The notes below the pieces were generated by a model that saw nothing but the letters and a program-made list of their open reading frames with translations, did not search any database and was not told the origin of the DNA. A stretch of 64,000 nucleotides of DNA from Williamsia sp. (GTDB lineage Bacteria; Bacteroidota; Bacteroidia; Chitinophagales; Chitinophagaceae): NCBI GenBank assembly GCA_015069695.1, contig JADCRZ010000003.1:235821-299820 (forward strand), written 5' to 3'. Position 1 is the first letter of the stretch; every line of letters begins with the position of its first letter. The position numbers were made by a program, and so were the translations under genes. This document shows, in pieces, positions 8,924 through 21,544 of the stretch.

Positions 8924-10024
8924 ATGGTACGTCCCTTTTCAACCAAGAATCAACGCTATCCGCTCCTGAAGGTTTTTTGGATTGTAGCTTCCGTCAACCT
9001 GTTTTTCTTTTTGCTCGTTGTTGGTATGATCGCTGTTACCACCATTGCGGGGCATGTATACGATTGGAAAAGCATGTTCTCTCCAAGCAATATTGCCCGT
9101 GAATCCGTGAGCCTGGTAGCGAACACCCTCTTTTTTTGGATCACCCTGAATCAATTCCACCGGCTGATTACAGAAAGAAAAGGATGGAAAGATTATCTTC
9201 CCTTGATTTCAATTTCCGTGGTGGTTATCATGGGCTACCAGTACACGGTCAACCATACATTTGTTGTTTCGGTAGATAGCCAGGTGCAGGAAAAGTACTC
9301 CGTTATAGGGAGGATCATTGGTTCAGCGATCAGTTCCCTGTTCATTATCGGGCTGAGCCTGCTCATTGCTTATCTGAACAACCTCCGCGATGAGCAAAAA
9401 CAACGCAAGATCCTGGAGCAACAAAAAATACAGCTGGAAATGGAGAACGCCCGGGCCAACCTGAACTTTTTAAAGGCGCAGATAAACCCGCACTTCCTCC
9501 ACAACACCCTGAACTTTCTCTATGTAAAAGCCCGGCCCTTGTCAGAAGAACTTTCAGAAGGCATTGCCACCCTCAGCGACATCATGCGTTATGCCCTGAG
9601 CAATGCCAACTCTGCCAGCGGACAAGCCCTGCTCCGCGAAGAGATCGAGCACCTGGAAAATGTGATCAAGATAAACCGGCTCAGGTTCAACAACAACCTG
9701 CCACTGGAATTTAAGGTAGAAGGCAATATGGACGGGGCGAGGATCATTCCTTTTGTGCTCATCACCCTTGTAGAAAATGCATTTAAACACGGAGACCTCC
9801 AAAGTCCGGAGCATCCTGTTGATATTAAAATCCAAACAGACGGACAATCCCTTCATTTCTACTGCCGCAATAAAAAGAAGATTGGGTCTTCAGAGCTTTC
9901 CACCAAACTAGGCCTCAGCAATATCCAAAAGCGCCTTGAACAAGCCTATGGCAGAAACCACAGCTTCTATGTAAAAGACGGTGCCGAGTTCTACACGACC
10001 GAACTAACCATTCATGCCCTGTAA
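8924..10024 (+). CDS. LytS-type sensor histidine kinase (orphan)
   Basis: 366 residues. Four membrane segments (about 15-42, 60-76, 88-104, 128-150) are followed by a short coiled coil and a His_kinase domain. The phosphoacceptor is His190 in QINPHFLHNTLNFL. The ATP-binding N box is VENAFKHG and a glycine-rich stretch is LGLSNIQKRLEQAYG. Members of this family usually pair with a LytTR response regulator encoded next door. None is present here: the next gene is the convergent PorU2. The input signal is unknown. Confidence 0.9.
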   Translation: MVRPFSTKNQRYPLLKVFWIVASVNLFFFLLVVGMIAVTTIAGHVYDWKSMFSPSNIARESVSLVANTLFFWITLNQFHRLITERKGWKDYLPLISISVVVIMGYQYTVNHTFVVSVDSQVQEKYSVIGRIIGSAISSLFIIGLSLLIAYLNNLRDEQKQRKILEQQKIQLEMENARANLNFLKAQINPHFLHNTLNFLYVKARPLSEELSEGIATLSDIMRYALSNANSASGQALLREEIEHLENVIKINRLRFNNNLPLEFKVEGNMDGARIIPFVLITLVENAFKHGDLQSPEHPVDIKIQTDGQSLHFYCRNKKKIGSSELSTKLGLSNIQKRLEQAYGRNHSFYVKDGAEFYTTELTIHAL

Positions 10025-10069
10025 AACCGAGCACTCGTCAGGTACCCGGCCCGTTCACTGCAGGTTTAC

Positions 10070-13000
10070 CTAGCGCATCAGGTACATCTTTCCATATCCG
10101 CGGTTAAAGAACTTATCCGTATCATCTCCTTCACCTTTGTATTTGTCCATTTGCCGGCCATGCAAGGTCGTCACTACCCGGTACAGGTAAACGCCGTTGG
10201 CCAACCGCTGCCCGAACTGGTCAGTGCCATCCCATTTAAACTCCGTGATGTTGCGTCCGATATGAATGGGACCCAGCTCTTCCTTCGTGATTTCACGAAC
10301 AATCTTACCGGTAACTGTCAGCACCTGGATCTTCATGTTCTGCGGGATCTCATTGCCGGTTAGCGTGAATACAAAGGCCGTAGAGGTTGTGAAAGGATTG
10401 GGATAGTTGAGCAGGTTGCTGATCATGGGTTTGTTGATCACGCGGAAAGTAATGCGGTATTCTGTTTCGCCTGCTTTGTTGTTGCTTCTGTCCTTACCCT
10501 TCACGATCAGTTCATATTCGTCTCCTTCCGCATTGAACTGTTTCTCGAAGGCAGGCGAGAATTCAATGGTGGCCGTATTATCAGTGCCGTTTTGAGCCGG
10601 TATAAAACGCAAGGTATCATTGTCGAACCGGTAGGTGCGGGTCGTATAGTTCTGATCCGGGAAGCGCACCTGTACATTGAGCAGCGACGTATCATTGAGC
10701 AACAGGAACTTGGCTTCATCTTTCAGCTTGATCTGTATATGCGGACGCGAAGAAACCAGGTCGCGGTTCAGGATATGGATGCCGTCGAAGGTCACATCCA
10801 TCAGTGGATTGACCTTGTCTGGCCGCACATAAAAATTGCGGTAGACAAAATTGTTATAGTAATACTGCTCTTGCTGGGCCCCATTGGGGTTGAAGTTGAG
10901 GTATAAGGTGTTTAGTCCGGGGTAATCCTTGGTGTCAAGCTCATAGCGCAACTGGATGGTATCACCGCTCACCAGGGGTTTTTTGTTTGCCAGGGGCAGA
11001 TCATGCACCACATTGTCCTTGTCTGTAATAGCCAATTTCACTTTCAGGCTGTCAAATGGCGCCTGGCTGATGTTTTTAAAGGCCATGCCGAAGTTAAGCT
11101 TCTCGCCTATCTCCAGGGTGTCTTTGCCCGTGAAGAATAAATTAGGCGTCAGCGCACCTTCGGGCACCGGATCGTAATCAAGGCGCCAGTAGCGCAGCTG
11201 GTAAGGCGTGAGCGTTACAGAGTCCACATTGCGCAGCTGCAGCTGAATGTACGGATACTGGACAGCACTCACGGAGGAGATGTCAAAATCCTGCTGTGTT
11301 TTGCTCACAGTATAGAGCTTTGTCTGTACCCCGCTTGAATCCACACCGATCACGTCTACAGTTGGATTGTCGTTGGAGGGCTGTTCCAGGCTGGTGCCAC
11401 GCCAATGCAGCTGTTTCCAGGTCTTGGCCGGTCCAAACAAGGGTGAGGTGATATAGCCCAGGGTATCGGGCGTGAAACAATCGGCAAGAATGGTCGCTCT
11501 GTCATAAATGCCTTCTGTGAATGCTGACCGGGGGGCAAATTCAGCAGCGGCATCTTTCTTGAACAAAAAGATCCAGGAGACAGCCCTGTTGAAAGAGTCG
11601 ATGGCGGCAAAGCCCTGGTCGCGCAGTTTGTGATAGAGTGATTTGCCTGCACCATATAAGGCTGTATCCTTTTTCCAGACAGCACTGTAAGTGTTGGCCG
11701 CATCGTCGGGCACGGTATTGCTCCGGACGATCACGAATGAGCCGGCGGGGATCTGGTCTATAAAGTCCATGGCCCGCTTCCGGCTGGCCGCATTGCCCAG
11801 CGGAAAATCAAAATTGTATTCGCGGGTAGATCCGCAGGTAGCCAGGGAGCTGCCGTACAAACCGCTGGCACCACTGAAATCATTCCGCCACGGTGTAAAC
11901 CTGACCGGATCAATAATCTGGAAAATAATCTCATCATACTCGCAGCCCGGCCCGAGGATATTGCTGCCGTTGATTGAATTCACATAATCACCCTGGTTGG
12001 GCGAGCCTGTAGGATACGTGGTATTCTTAAGGAACAAGTTGTTGACCTTTTGCGTAAACTTCCACGACCGGCTAGTGCTGTCTATGGCAAGATGATCCAA
12101 AGTGGAGTTCCGGTGCTGGAAGTAATGGGACTGATTAAATCCTGTAGTGGTTCCTTTCTGATAGATGAAAGAAGAAGTGTTCCAATGGTAATCACCGGGG
12201 GTGGCAGGCACCAGCGAAATGCGCCAGTAATAGACGGTGCTGTCGCGGTATGTAATGCCCGGATCAAACTGCATAACACCGCCCGCAGCCGTGGTATTCT
12301 TTACGATCTTCTGTGATGAGTTGAACAGCTCGGTTGTGTCCACTTCCACTACGTATTGTTTGGAGGGACTGAACGGGTTGGCGGTAGAAGCAAAAAGAGG
12401 CTGTGAAGCATTGTTCACGATGCTGTAATTATAAGGAAAGGCCGGCCTTGCTTCATCCTCATAAATAAAAAATTCTTTTGTAACTGTGTTGTTGTTCTCT
12501 GATACTTCTGAAACTATATTGTCAGCATCCACAGATATGATCAGCTTGTTCTGCCCCTTGTCACGGGTAGCCACAACCGGTATTTCCAGCAGCAAGGAAT
12601 CGCTGTAACGGATGCCGCGTATTTTGCGGTTGTAAATGGTTTCTACTGTGCCGTTGGGATACTGCCGCTTTATATTGACCGTAATAGAATCTTTTACGGC
12701 TTTTCCCAGGTTGTACATGCTTACCGCCACATTGAACTTATTCTCTGCAATGGAGATAAATGAAGGAGATATTTTTACCTGCGGTTCTTCAATAACATAG
12801 TCGGGCAGGGCTTCGAAGTTCATGACCAGGGCAGGATCACCATGCAGGGTTGTTTGCTCTGTTTGCATGCGTGCATAATAATCGTTGGTGCCGGAAACAT
12901 CTGTTACCTGCTGCAGGGCATTCCGCAGCAATTCGCCCAGGGTTGCGCCATATTGAGGTTTGGAGAGATTTGAATAAAATGCAGTGAGATAGATATTGAG

Positions 13001-15154
13001 ATAGTTTACGATTCCATAGTGCGTGCTCGCCAAAAAAGCAATGCTCCCGCGCTGTTTTGCCAATGTAAACTTTTCTGAAAGGGTTTCATTGTACGTAAAC
13101 CGCTGCTGATCAAACGTAAAGAAATTGCCTGCATTACAACCATTCACCGAAAACACCGGGTACTTGCCCTGGTTGTTATAGTTCTGCGGATTGTCCAGGT
13201 TAAATTCAAGTGTAGTAGCAGAAGAATGGCCAAAATACGTTACCATGCTCAGGCCTTGCTGAAACAACTCTGTGATCTTATCGTTGGAAAGCTGTTCTAC
13301 GGTGCTGGTAGATGTTTTACAAAATACCGACACATTGGCGCCGGTCAGGGTATCTTCGATGATGCGTTTATAGGAACCCATATAATCACACAATACAGTT
13401 CCCAGATAGCTGTCGCTTGCCCCTGTAAGATGGATGGCGTTTTTCATCCACAAACGCCCCTGGATGGTATTCTGTGCTGTCTTTTGTGCGCTCTCATATT
13501 CTTTCAGCTTTTCCAGAAAATCTTCCAGCTCTTTGGGTGTTACAACCGACAGCCGTCCGATGGGTGTGAGGATGGAGGTAGAGGTTACGCTCGCCGTGCT
13601 CAACATGTTATCAGAACCCGGATTGCCAAATGTAGGAACCAGGTTCAGCCGCTCTGCCAGCGGATCAGCCTGGTTGGCCCGGTACTCGTTGTACGTTACC
13701 CCCCTGCCGATCAGGAGCGCAAATTGCGGTTTGGTAGCGAATTTATCCCGGGCAAACCGGAGAAAGTTCCTGACGGAAAGCGGATGTTTTTTGATGCCAA
13801 ACGCAAACTGGTCAGTCAGCTCATCAATCTCATACACCTGTGCATTGAAGCGACCACCAGTTTGAGAGCTGCGGTAATTCTTATAATCTATTACCGGGTT
13901 GTTCCCGCTGCTGCCGTTATAGAGGATAGGATTGCTGATGATCAGGTAATTTCCCTGGTTTGCGCCCGAGGTGAGATTGACAAATGTTTTGCGGGTCAGC
14001 GATTCGATGCTTTTGATGTTGGTGCTTTCCTCGTTGACCAAAACAAGCTGCCGCGCTGATGCAGTGCCACGCAGGGCAAAACGGATGGTAGTCCCTGACA
14101 GGTTGCCTGTATACCGTTCACCATTGTTTACATCATAGAGTACAGGAGGCTGGGAGCCTGCATTGAAATTGGTGATTTCAAGGTAATAGCCCTCACTCTT
14201 TGCAGGCAGCTGAAATTCCATGCTGCGTGCGCCCCCGAAATTGAACAGCCGGGGATAGCTCAATTCATAAAATGACACAACCATCCGGTCTGAACCCGTA
14301 GCGGAAGTATTGATAAACTGCACAGAAGCGGTATTGGATGCCAGCAGGGAAATCGGTACGGTGGCCTGTACAACCATGTCATTGAAATAATCCATCACCG
14401 TATCTTTTACTGTGCTACCGTTGATGGCTACCCGAACCGACCGGCTGTTCTGTGAGTTGCCGGAAGCACCAAAGCGGATACTGGCCTGCGGGTTACCCTG
14501 GTACACAAACAAATTGTTCAGTACGTTGGCCGGTGAAGAAGCCGGTGTGATCTCCTGCGAGCTCCAGAACTCACCGCGGTCATAAGAAGAAGAGTAGAGA
14601 TACTCGCCTATTACAACCGCATAGCCCGGGTTTAACCGGTCTTTGTAATAAGTGCCGGCTGTGTACATGAAATAAGGTTCCGGCCTCAAGGTATTGCCGG
14701 CTACATTGTTGGCAACCTCGTTCAGGCGCAGGTTGCTGCCTGCTGCCGTGGTAAGAAAATATACGGACGTGTCTGATTGCAGGCTGACTTTATCGGTGTG
14801 TTGCGCAGAGGCTTCGCGGTACAGGGGCTTGTCAGGTTTGCCGTCGTTCATCTCTCCCCAGAACTCAATATATCCTCCGGCGGGCAGGGGCCCGGTTGCA
14901 ACAGATGTATACAAAGGCACTTCTACCCCGTTGCGGAAAAGCTTGAATTGCTCTGCCGGTGTGTTTCCCAAACCAGCTCCGTTGAGTGCAGGCTGGTTAA
15001 TGCGGTATAAGCCGGTTTCAGCGATCTTGAATTTGTAATATGCCTTGCTGTAATCGATCCACTCGTTGTTGTACGACTGCGCTGCCGTCCTGGTGCTTGC
15101 CAGCACAAAGATCCACAAGAACAAAATCCGGCCGTATGGGAGGGGGCAATTCAT
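10070..15154 (-). CDS. porU2: Type IX secretion system sortase-like C25 peptidase, PorU2 type
   Basis: 1694 residues with a signal peptide, longer than classical PorU (about 1100-1300) and as expected for the PorU2 group. A peptidase C25 (gingipain-like) domain carries the catalytic pair His643 (TYFGHSSAT) and Cys673 (SVNGCNAGN). Several beta-sandwich regions follow. The C-terminus has the LLNYPNPFTTSTAF and LANGVYLYRVVT pattern of type IX/FlgD-like domains. PorU removes the C-terminal sorting signal of cargo proteins and attaches them to the cell surface. The shuttle-like partner PorV2 lies 7 bp upstream in the same operon. Whether PorU2 is a second sortase or has its own cargo set is not settled by sequence. 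Confidence 0.88.
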   Translation of the reverse strand: MNCPLPYGRILFLWIFVLASTRTAAQSYNNEWIDYSKAYYKFKIAETGLYRINQPALNGAGLGNTPAEQFKLFRNGVEVPLYTSVATGPLPAGGYIEFWGEMNDGKPDKPLYREASAQHTDKVSLQSDTSVYFLTTAAGSNLRLNEVANNVAGNTLRPEPYFMYTAGTYYKDRLNPGYAVVIGEYLYSSSYDRGEFWSSQEITPASSPANVLNNLFVYQGNPQASIRFGASGNSQNSRSVRVAINGSTVKDTVMDYFNDMVVQATVPISLLASNTASVQFINTSATGSDRMVVSFYELSYPRLFNFGGARSMEFQLPAKSEGYYLEITNFNAGSQPPVLYDVNNGERYTGNLSGTTIRFALRGTASARQLVLVNEESTNIKSIESLTRKTFVNLTSGANQGNYLIISNPILYNGSSGNNPVIDYKNYRSSQTGGRFNAQVYEIDELTDQFAFGIKKHPLSVRNFLRFARDKFATKPQFALLIGRGVTYNEYRANQADPLAERLNLVPTFGNPGSDNMLSTASVTSTSILTPIGRLSVVTPKELEDFLEKLKEYESAQKTAQNTIQGRLWMKNAIHLTGASDSYLGTVLCDYMGSYKRIIEDTLTGANVSVFCKTSTSTVEQLSNDKITELFQQGLSMVTYFGHSSATTLEFNLDNPQNYNNQGKYPVFSVNGCNAGNFFTFDQQRFTYNETLSEKFTLAKQRGSIAFLASTHYGIVNYLNIYLTAFYSNLSKPQYGATLGELLRNALQQVTDVSGTNDYYARMQTEQTTLHGDPALVMNFEALPDYVIEEPQVKISPSFISIAENKFNVAVSMYNLGKAVKDSITVNIKRQYPNGTVETIYNRKIRGIRYSDSLLLEIPVVATRDKGQNKLIISVDADNIVSEVSENNNTVTKEFFIYEDEARPAFPYNYSIVNNASQPLFASTANPFSPSKQYVVEVDTTELFNSSQKIVKNTTAAGGVMQFDPGITYRDSTVYYWRISLVPATPGDYHWNTSSFIYQKGTTTGFNQSHYFQHRNSTLDHLAIDSTSRSWKFTQKVNNLFLKNTTYPTGSPNQGDYVNSINGSNILGPGCEYDEIIFQIIDPVRFTPWRNDFSGASGLYGSSLATCGSTREYNFDFPLGNAASRKRAMDFIDQIPAGSFVIVRSNTVPDDAANTYSAVWKKDTALYGAGKSLYHKLRDQGFAAIDSFNRAVSWIFLFKKDAAAEFAPRSAFTEGIYDRATILADCFTPDTLGYITSPLFGPAKTWKQLHWRGTSLEQPSNDNPTVDVIGVDSSGVQTKLYTVSKTQQDFDISSVSAVQYPYIQLQLRNVDSVTLTPYQLRYWRLDYDPVPEGALTPNLFFTGKDTLEIGEKLNFGMAFKNISQAPFDSLKVKLAITDKDNVVHDLPLANKKPLVSGDTIQLRYELDTKDYPGLNTLYLNFNPNGAQQEQYYYNNFVYRNFYVRPDKVNPLMDVTFDGIHILNRDLVSSRPHIQIKLKDEAKFLLLNDTSLLNVQVRFPDQNYTTRTYRFDNDTLRFIPAQNGTDNTATIEFSPAFEKQFNAEGDEYELIVKGKDRSNNKAGETEYRITFRVINKPMISNLLNYPNPFTTSTAFVFTLTGNEIPQNMKIQVLTVTGKIVREITKEELGPIHIGRNITEFKWDGTDQFGQRLANGVYLYRVVTTLHGRQMDKYKGEGDDTDKFFNRGYGKMYLMR

Positions 15155-15161
15155 GCGTGCT

Positions 15162-16271
15162 CTATTTTTGCTTTTTCTTCAGGTCCAGTTTCACGGAGAA
15201 GATATGTGTGTACAGGGGATTAGACTGGTTGGCCAGGTTGGTAAAAGCATAATCGATCCTGACATTGGAAAGATTGAACCCGGCACCGATGGAAGGCTGA
15301 TAGATCCAGAGTTTTCTCCGGTTGGTCGTATCCGTATCATCCAGGGCTTTTTGAAAATTGTTGATGCCTGCCCGCACAAAGAAAACATTCTTGACCGATG
15401 CTTCCAATCCCAGCTTGGGATCCAGGCTCACCGGCTTGAAACTAAGTACCGTATTTCTTCTTCCATCAAACGTTATATCAAGTCCGCCCTCAGCCAGCAA
15501 GCTAAAACCAGAACTGATGGTAAACGTATAGGCGCCGCCCGCCATCAGCTTGGGAGCGGTTAGCTCGGTAGACTTTACCGGGATCTCATTCTTGGTAACA
15601 TAAAACACTTCGCGCATCTGTTCATTGATGTTAAACGACCAGGCATTGAAAGTGGTTGTTACATCCCGGGCCACCAATCCCAAATTCCATTTTTTTGATG
15701 CGTACTGGATGGCTGCATCAAAACCAAAACCCCAGGCCGTCGCAAAATCACCAGCCTTGCGGTGGATCACTTTTGCATTAAAACCCACACTGAACTTGCG
15801 GTCATCTTCGTCAATTACTTTTTGCGCCAGGGAAAATAAGAACGCATAATCTGCTGATGAGAAAGTAGTGATGTTGCTGAAGTTAAGCGAGCCATCCGGT
15901 TCTACCAGGAACACCGTATTAGGGATATCGTCTACGGCAAAACGCAATACGGATAAACCGATGGTCCGCTTTCCGCCATTGACAGGAATGGCCAGGCTGC
16001 CAAAATCATATTTGCCGATGCCGGCAAAATATTCAGCGTGCATGAGGTTGAGCTGCGGATAATCTTTTACGGCAACCAGCGCGGCCGGGTTCCAGTAAGT
16101 AGCGGTACCATCACTAACCGATGCAACCTGAGCCCCGCCCATGCCCAATCCACGGGCACCTGCGCCGATGTTTAAAAATTCATTGGAGTAAACCCGGAAC
16201 TGGCTGTACCCTGGTTGGGCTACCCACACCGTACAAAACAAGGCTAAGAGAAAGAAGTAGGATTTTCTCAT
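15162..16271 (-). CDS. porV2: PorV/PorQ family outer membrane protein, PorV2 type
   Basis: The start at 16269-16271 is chosen because a signal peptide begins there (MRKSYFFLLALFC); an upstream in-frame start would put 22 charged residues before it. Family features are the N-terminal FLNIGAGARGLGMGGAQVA and SDGTATYWNPAAL, followed by barrel strands to the aromatic/basic C-terminus. PorV is the outer membrane shuttle that brings type IX cargo from the translocon to the sortase. PorQ proteins are close relatives. The gene sits 7 bp before the PorU2-type sortase on the same strand, which supports the paired V2/U2 assignment. Confidence 0.88.
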   Translation of the reverse strand: MRKSYFFLLALFCTVWVAQPGYSQFRVYSNEFLNIGAGARGLGMGGAQVASVSDGTATYWNPAALVAVKDYPQLNLMHAEYFAGIGKYDFGSLAIPVNGGKRTIGLSVLRFAVDDIPNTVFLVEPDGSLNFSNITTFSSADYAFLFSLAQKVIDEDDRKFSVGFNAKVIHRKAGDFATAWGFGFDAAIQYASKKWNLGLVARDVTTTFNAWSFNINEQMREVFYVTKNEIPVKSTELTAPKLMAGGAYTFTISSGFSLLAEGGLDITFDGRRNTVLSFKPVSLDPKLGLEASVKNVFFVRAGINNFQKALDDTDTTNRRKLWIYQPSIGAGFNLSNVRIDYAFTNLANQSNPLYTHIFSVKLDLKKKQK

Positions 16272-16430
16272 ATCTATCTTTGGCAGCTGAAAGCGCAGAT
16301 GCTTTTGTAAGTTACGTTGAAATGGTTTGGCCAACAACAGCCGGTCTTACTCGCTAAACGCAATTCAGCGGCAAATATTGCCGGGTACTCAATCACTTAT
16401 ATTGATTTAATTTAGCCAAAAATACAGTAT

Positions 16431-17708
16431 ATGGATCTGATAGAAGAATTAAGGTGGAGGGGGATGATACAAGACATCATGCCAGGAACCCAGGAGCAAT
16501 TGCAAAAAGAAATAACAGCCGCGTACATAGGCTTCGACCCTACAGCCGACAGCCTTCACATCGGCAGTCTGGTCCCTATTCTCTTGCTGGTACACCTGCA
16601 AAGGGCCGGACACAAACCCATTGCCCTGATAGGTGGTGCCACCGGCATGGTAGGCGACCCCAGCGGAAAAAGCGCAGAAAGAAACCTGCTGAGCGAAGAC
16701 ATTCTAAAGGTAAACCTGGCCGGCATCCGCAAGCAGCTCGAGCGGTACTTACACTTCGATCATTCGCTGCCAAACGGCGCGGAGATCGTCAACAACTACG
16801 ATTGGTTTAAAGATTACAGCTTTCTCCATTTTATCCGCGATGTGGGCAAATACATAACGGTTAATTATATGATGGCCAAAGACAGCGTGAAAAAACGGCT
16901 GGACAGTGAAGTGGGCATGAGCTTTACAGAATTCTGTTACCAGCTTGTGCAAGGCTTTGACTTTTTCTGGCTGTACAAAAACAAAGGCGTAAAGCTCCAG
17001 ATGGGCGGCAGCGACCAGTGGGGCAATATCGTAACCGGCACCGAGCTGATCAGGCGCAAAGATGGGGGTGAAGCATTCGCGTTTACCTGTCCGCTGATTA
17101 CCCGTGCCGATGGTGGAAAATTCGGAAAAACAGAACAGGGAAATGTATGGCTGGATACGGGCCGTACCTCCTGCTACCAGTTCTATCAGTTCTGGTTGAA
17201 TGCAAGCGATGAAGACGCACAAAAATGGATCAAGATATTTACTTTCTTGTCCCAGGAAGAGATCAATCTACTGATTTCCGAGCATGCCGCAAAGCCGCAT
17301 GAGCGCAGGCTGCAAAAAGCCCTGGCGACCGAGATCACCCGGTTTGTTCATGGTGAAGAAGAATACCAGAAAGCCATCGAAACAACAGAGAAACTTTTTG
17401 CCAACCAAACGGCCCCTGCTTCTTCCCTGAGCATAGAAGACCTGCAATCGCTGGAAGGCGTGGTGCAACACGGTTATGCCCGCGAAAAAATTGAGGGTGG
17501 CACCGATGTATTAAGCTTCCTGACCGAAACAGGCATTTTTCCGAGCAAGGGAGAAGCACGCAAGATGATCCAGAATGGTGGCGTAAGCATCAACCGCAAC
17601 AAAGTGGCCGACGCGGCTATGAAGCTGGACCCACAGCTTCTGCTGCACGAACAATACCTGCTGGTGCAAAAGGGAAAAAAGCAATATTACCTGGTAAAAG
17701 CGGTGTAG
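16431..17708 (+). CDS. tyrS: Tyrosyl-tRNA synthetase
   Basis: 425 residues, normal length. Class I signature HIGS at residues 43-46 ([13 protein letters not shown]) and the KMSKS-equivalent KFGKT at 230-234. Substrate-site motifs are [12 protein letters not shown] and [11 protein letters not shown]. An S4 RNA-binding domain lies at the C-terminus ([17 protein letters not shown]). The enzyme charges tRNA-Tyr in the cytoplasm. Its upstream region is shared divergently with porV2. A small hydrolase gene follows after 7 bp and is probably cotranscribed. Confidence 0.98.
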   Translation: MDLIEELRWRGMIQDIMPGTQEQLQKEITAAYIGFDPTADSLHIGSLVPILLLVHLQRAGHKPIALIGGATGMVGDPSGKSAERNLLSEDILKVNLAGIRKQLERYLHFDHSLPNGAEIVNNYDWFKDYSFLHFIRDVGKYITVNYMMAKDSVKKRLDSEVGMSFTEFCYQLVQGFDFFWLYKNKGVKLQMGGSDQWGNIVTGTELIRRKDGGEAFAFTCPLITRADGGKFGKTEQGNVWLDTGRTSCYQFYQFWLNASDEDAQKWIKIFTFLSQEEINLLISEHAAKPHERRLQKALATEITRFVHGEEEYQKAIETTEKLFANQTAPASSLSIEDLQSLEGVVQHGYAREKIEGGTDVLSFLTETGIFPSKGEARKMIQNGGVSINRNKVADAAMKLDPQLLLHEQYLLVQKGKKQYYLVKAV

Positions 17709-17715
17709 GCTGCCC

Positions 17716-18369
17716 ATGAAAACAGTTTACTTTATCAGCGGCATGGGGGCAGATGAAAGAGCGTTTGGGTACCTTGACCTGTCTTTTTGCAAACCTGTAT
17801 TTGTGAAATGGATCAAGCCCCTGAAGGGGGAAACCCTTCCCTCCTATGCCGCACGCCTGGCTGAGCAAATCCGGGAACCCGAACCCATCCTGGTGGGATT
17901 GTCATTCGGGGGCCTTGTGGCAGGAGAAATTGCCAAACTGATTGCCGTGAAAAAGCTGATCCTGTTGTCGAGTGCCAAAACAGCATCAGAGATCCCCTTT
18001 TATTACAAGCTGCTGCGTTTTCTGCCTTTTCATCATATTATATCTGCTTCCTTCCTGCGGCAAGGCAACCGGCTCGGTTACAGGATCCAGCGCATGGCCA
18101 ATCGCGAAGACAAGAAATTGTTTACCGTTATGCTGTCTGTAACCGATGCTGACCTGCTGAAATGGTCTATCCACCAGCTTGTCCATTGGAAAAACAAATC
18201 ATACCCCCGACATACCCACCAGATTCACGGTACGCATGATTTGATGATACCTTACCTGTTTGTTCGCCCGCATGATACAGTACGCGGCGGTACGCACCTG
18301 ATGCTGATGAACAAGCCGGCGCTGGTTTCAGGACTGCTGAAGCAGGCGGTGGAGAGCAGGGAAGAATAA
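17716..18369 (+). CDS. Small alpha/beta hydrolase
   Basis: 217 residues, cytoplasmic. The alpha/beta-hydrolase elements are the N-terminal FISGMGADERAF, the nucleophile elbow GLSFGG with Ser63, a late acid Asp175 in HGTHDLMIP and His194 in GGTHLMLM. So the triad is complete. The lid region is short. Substrate unknown. It starts 7 bp after tyrS, so the two are likely one transcript, and it ends against the convergent DUF4294 gene. Confidence 0.8.
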   Translation: MKTVYFISGMGADERAFGYLDLSFCKPVFVKWIKPLKGETLPSYAARLAEQIREPEPILVGLSFGGLVAGEIAKLIAVKKLILLSSAKTASEIPFYYKLLRFLPFHHIISASFLRQGNRLGYRIQRMANREDKKLFTVMLSVTDADLLKWSIHQLVHWKNKSYPRHTHQIHGTHDLMIPYLFVRPHDTVRGGTHLMLMNKPALVSGLLKQAVESREE

Positions 18370-18388
18370 GAAGGTTTGTGCCGCGGAA

Positions 18389-19030
18389 TCAGTGCTTGCC
18401 ATACATCCGCTCTACTTCTTTCACGATCATCTCGATCTGCTGGTCTTCACCCGCAGCATCGTAGGGTTGTTTCAGGCTGGTGCTGAAAAAGAAGGCAACG
18501 GTTTGATAGAGGCGGGCAGTAAGGCCCCCCTTATACTCCTTGATGATCTCATAGCAGTTGTTGCCCGTTTGCCGGTTGATCAGCTTCATCAGGATCTTTC
18601 CCTGGTAGATAGAAAGATTGGTGAGCGGTTCAGTGAATTCTTTTTTTAACTCGCCTTCGCGCGATTTGATATACGCTTTTCGCTGGCCTGATTCTTTGAT
18701 ACCCGCCAGGTGGGCGTTGATGTCGTTCAGGATAGCGCCGGCTTTCCTTGCATAAGGATAAGTAACGTATACTGCATTGCGCAAACGGGTCCATTCCCGC
18801 AGACGGGCCTTCATGGCCGGCGGTGCTTCTGCGGTCACATAATAGGTTTCCAGCTCACGGGCAGAAATGGTATCACCCTGGTATACAATATAGGGAACCC
18901 GGAGCGTGTCGTTTGGACCATACCGGGAAGATTGCTGCTGTGCATGGGCAGTGGTTCCAATCACTATCAAGCCGTAGGTGAGGGTGAGCATGAGTGCCAC
19001 CCGGTATAACAGATGCTTGCCTATAACCAT
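18389..19030 (-). CDS. DUF4294 family exported protein
   Basis: 213 residues with an N-terminal signal peptide (ALMLTLTYGLIVIGTTAHAQ). The rest resembles the Bacteroidota-specific DUF4294 family: VPYIVYQGDTISARELETYYV, then RLRNAVYVTYPYARKAGAILNDI, and a basic helical C-terminal half with NRQTGNNCYEIIKEYKGG. No enzymatic motif is apparent. The function of the family is unknown. It follows the cytochrome c maturation genes on the same strand, 64 bp downstream, but belongs to no known part of that pathway. Confidence 0.8.
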   Translation of the reverse strand: MVIGKHLLYRVALMLTLTYGLIVIGTTAHAQQQSSRYGPNDTLRVPYIVYQGDTISARELETYYVTAEAPPAMKARLREWTRLRNAVYVTYPYARKAGAILNDINAHLAGIKESGQRKAYIKSREGELKKEFTEPLTNLSIYQGKILMKLINRQTGNNCYEIIKEYKGGLTARLYQTVAFFFSTSLKQPYDAAGEDQQIEMIVKEVERMYGKH

Positions 19031-19094
19031 CGGTTATAAAAATAAAAATAATTTTCTAACAATCAGCAGCAAAAAAGATTTCCGGGTGGGAATA

Positions 19095-21536
<2,442 letters not shown>

Positions 21537-21544
21537 GCTCCTAT

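Noticed and set aside
13226-14059. Plus-strand frame of 277 codons
   Set aside because: It lies entirely within porU2 on the opposite strand. The PorU2 catalytic motifs occur in the porU2 frame.
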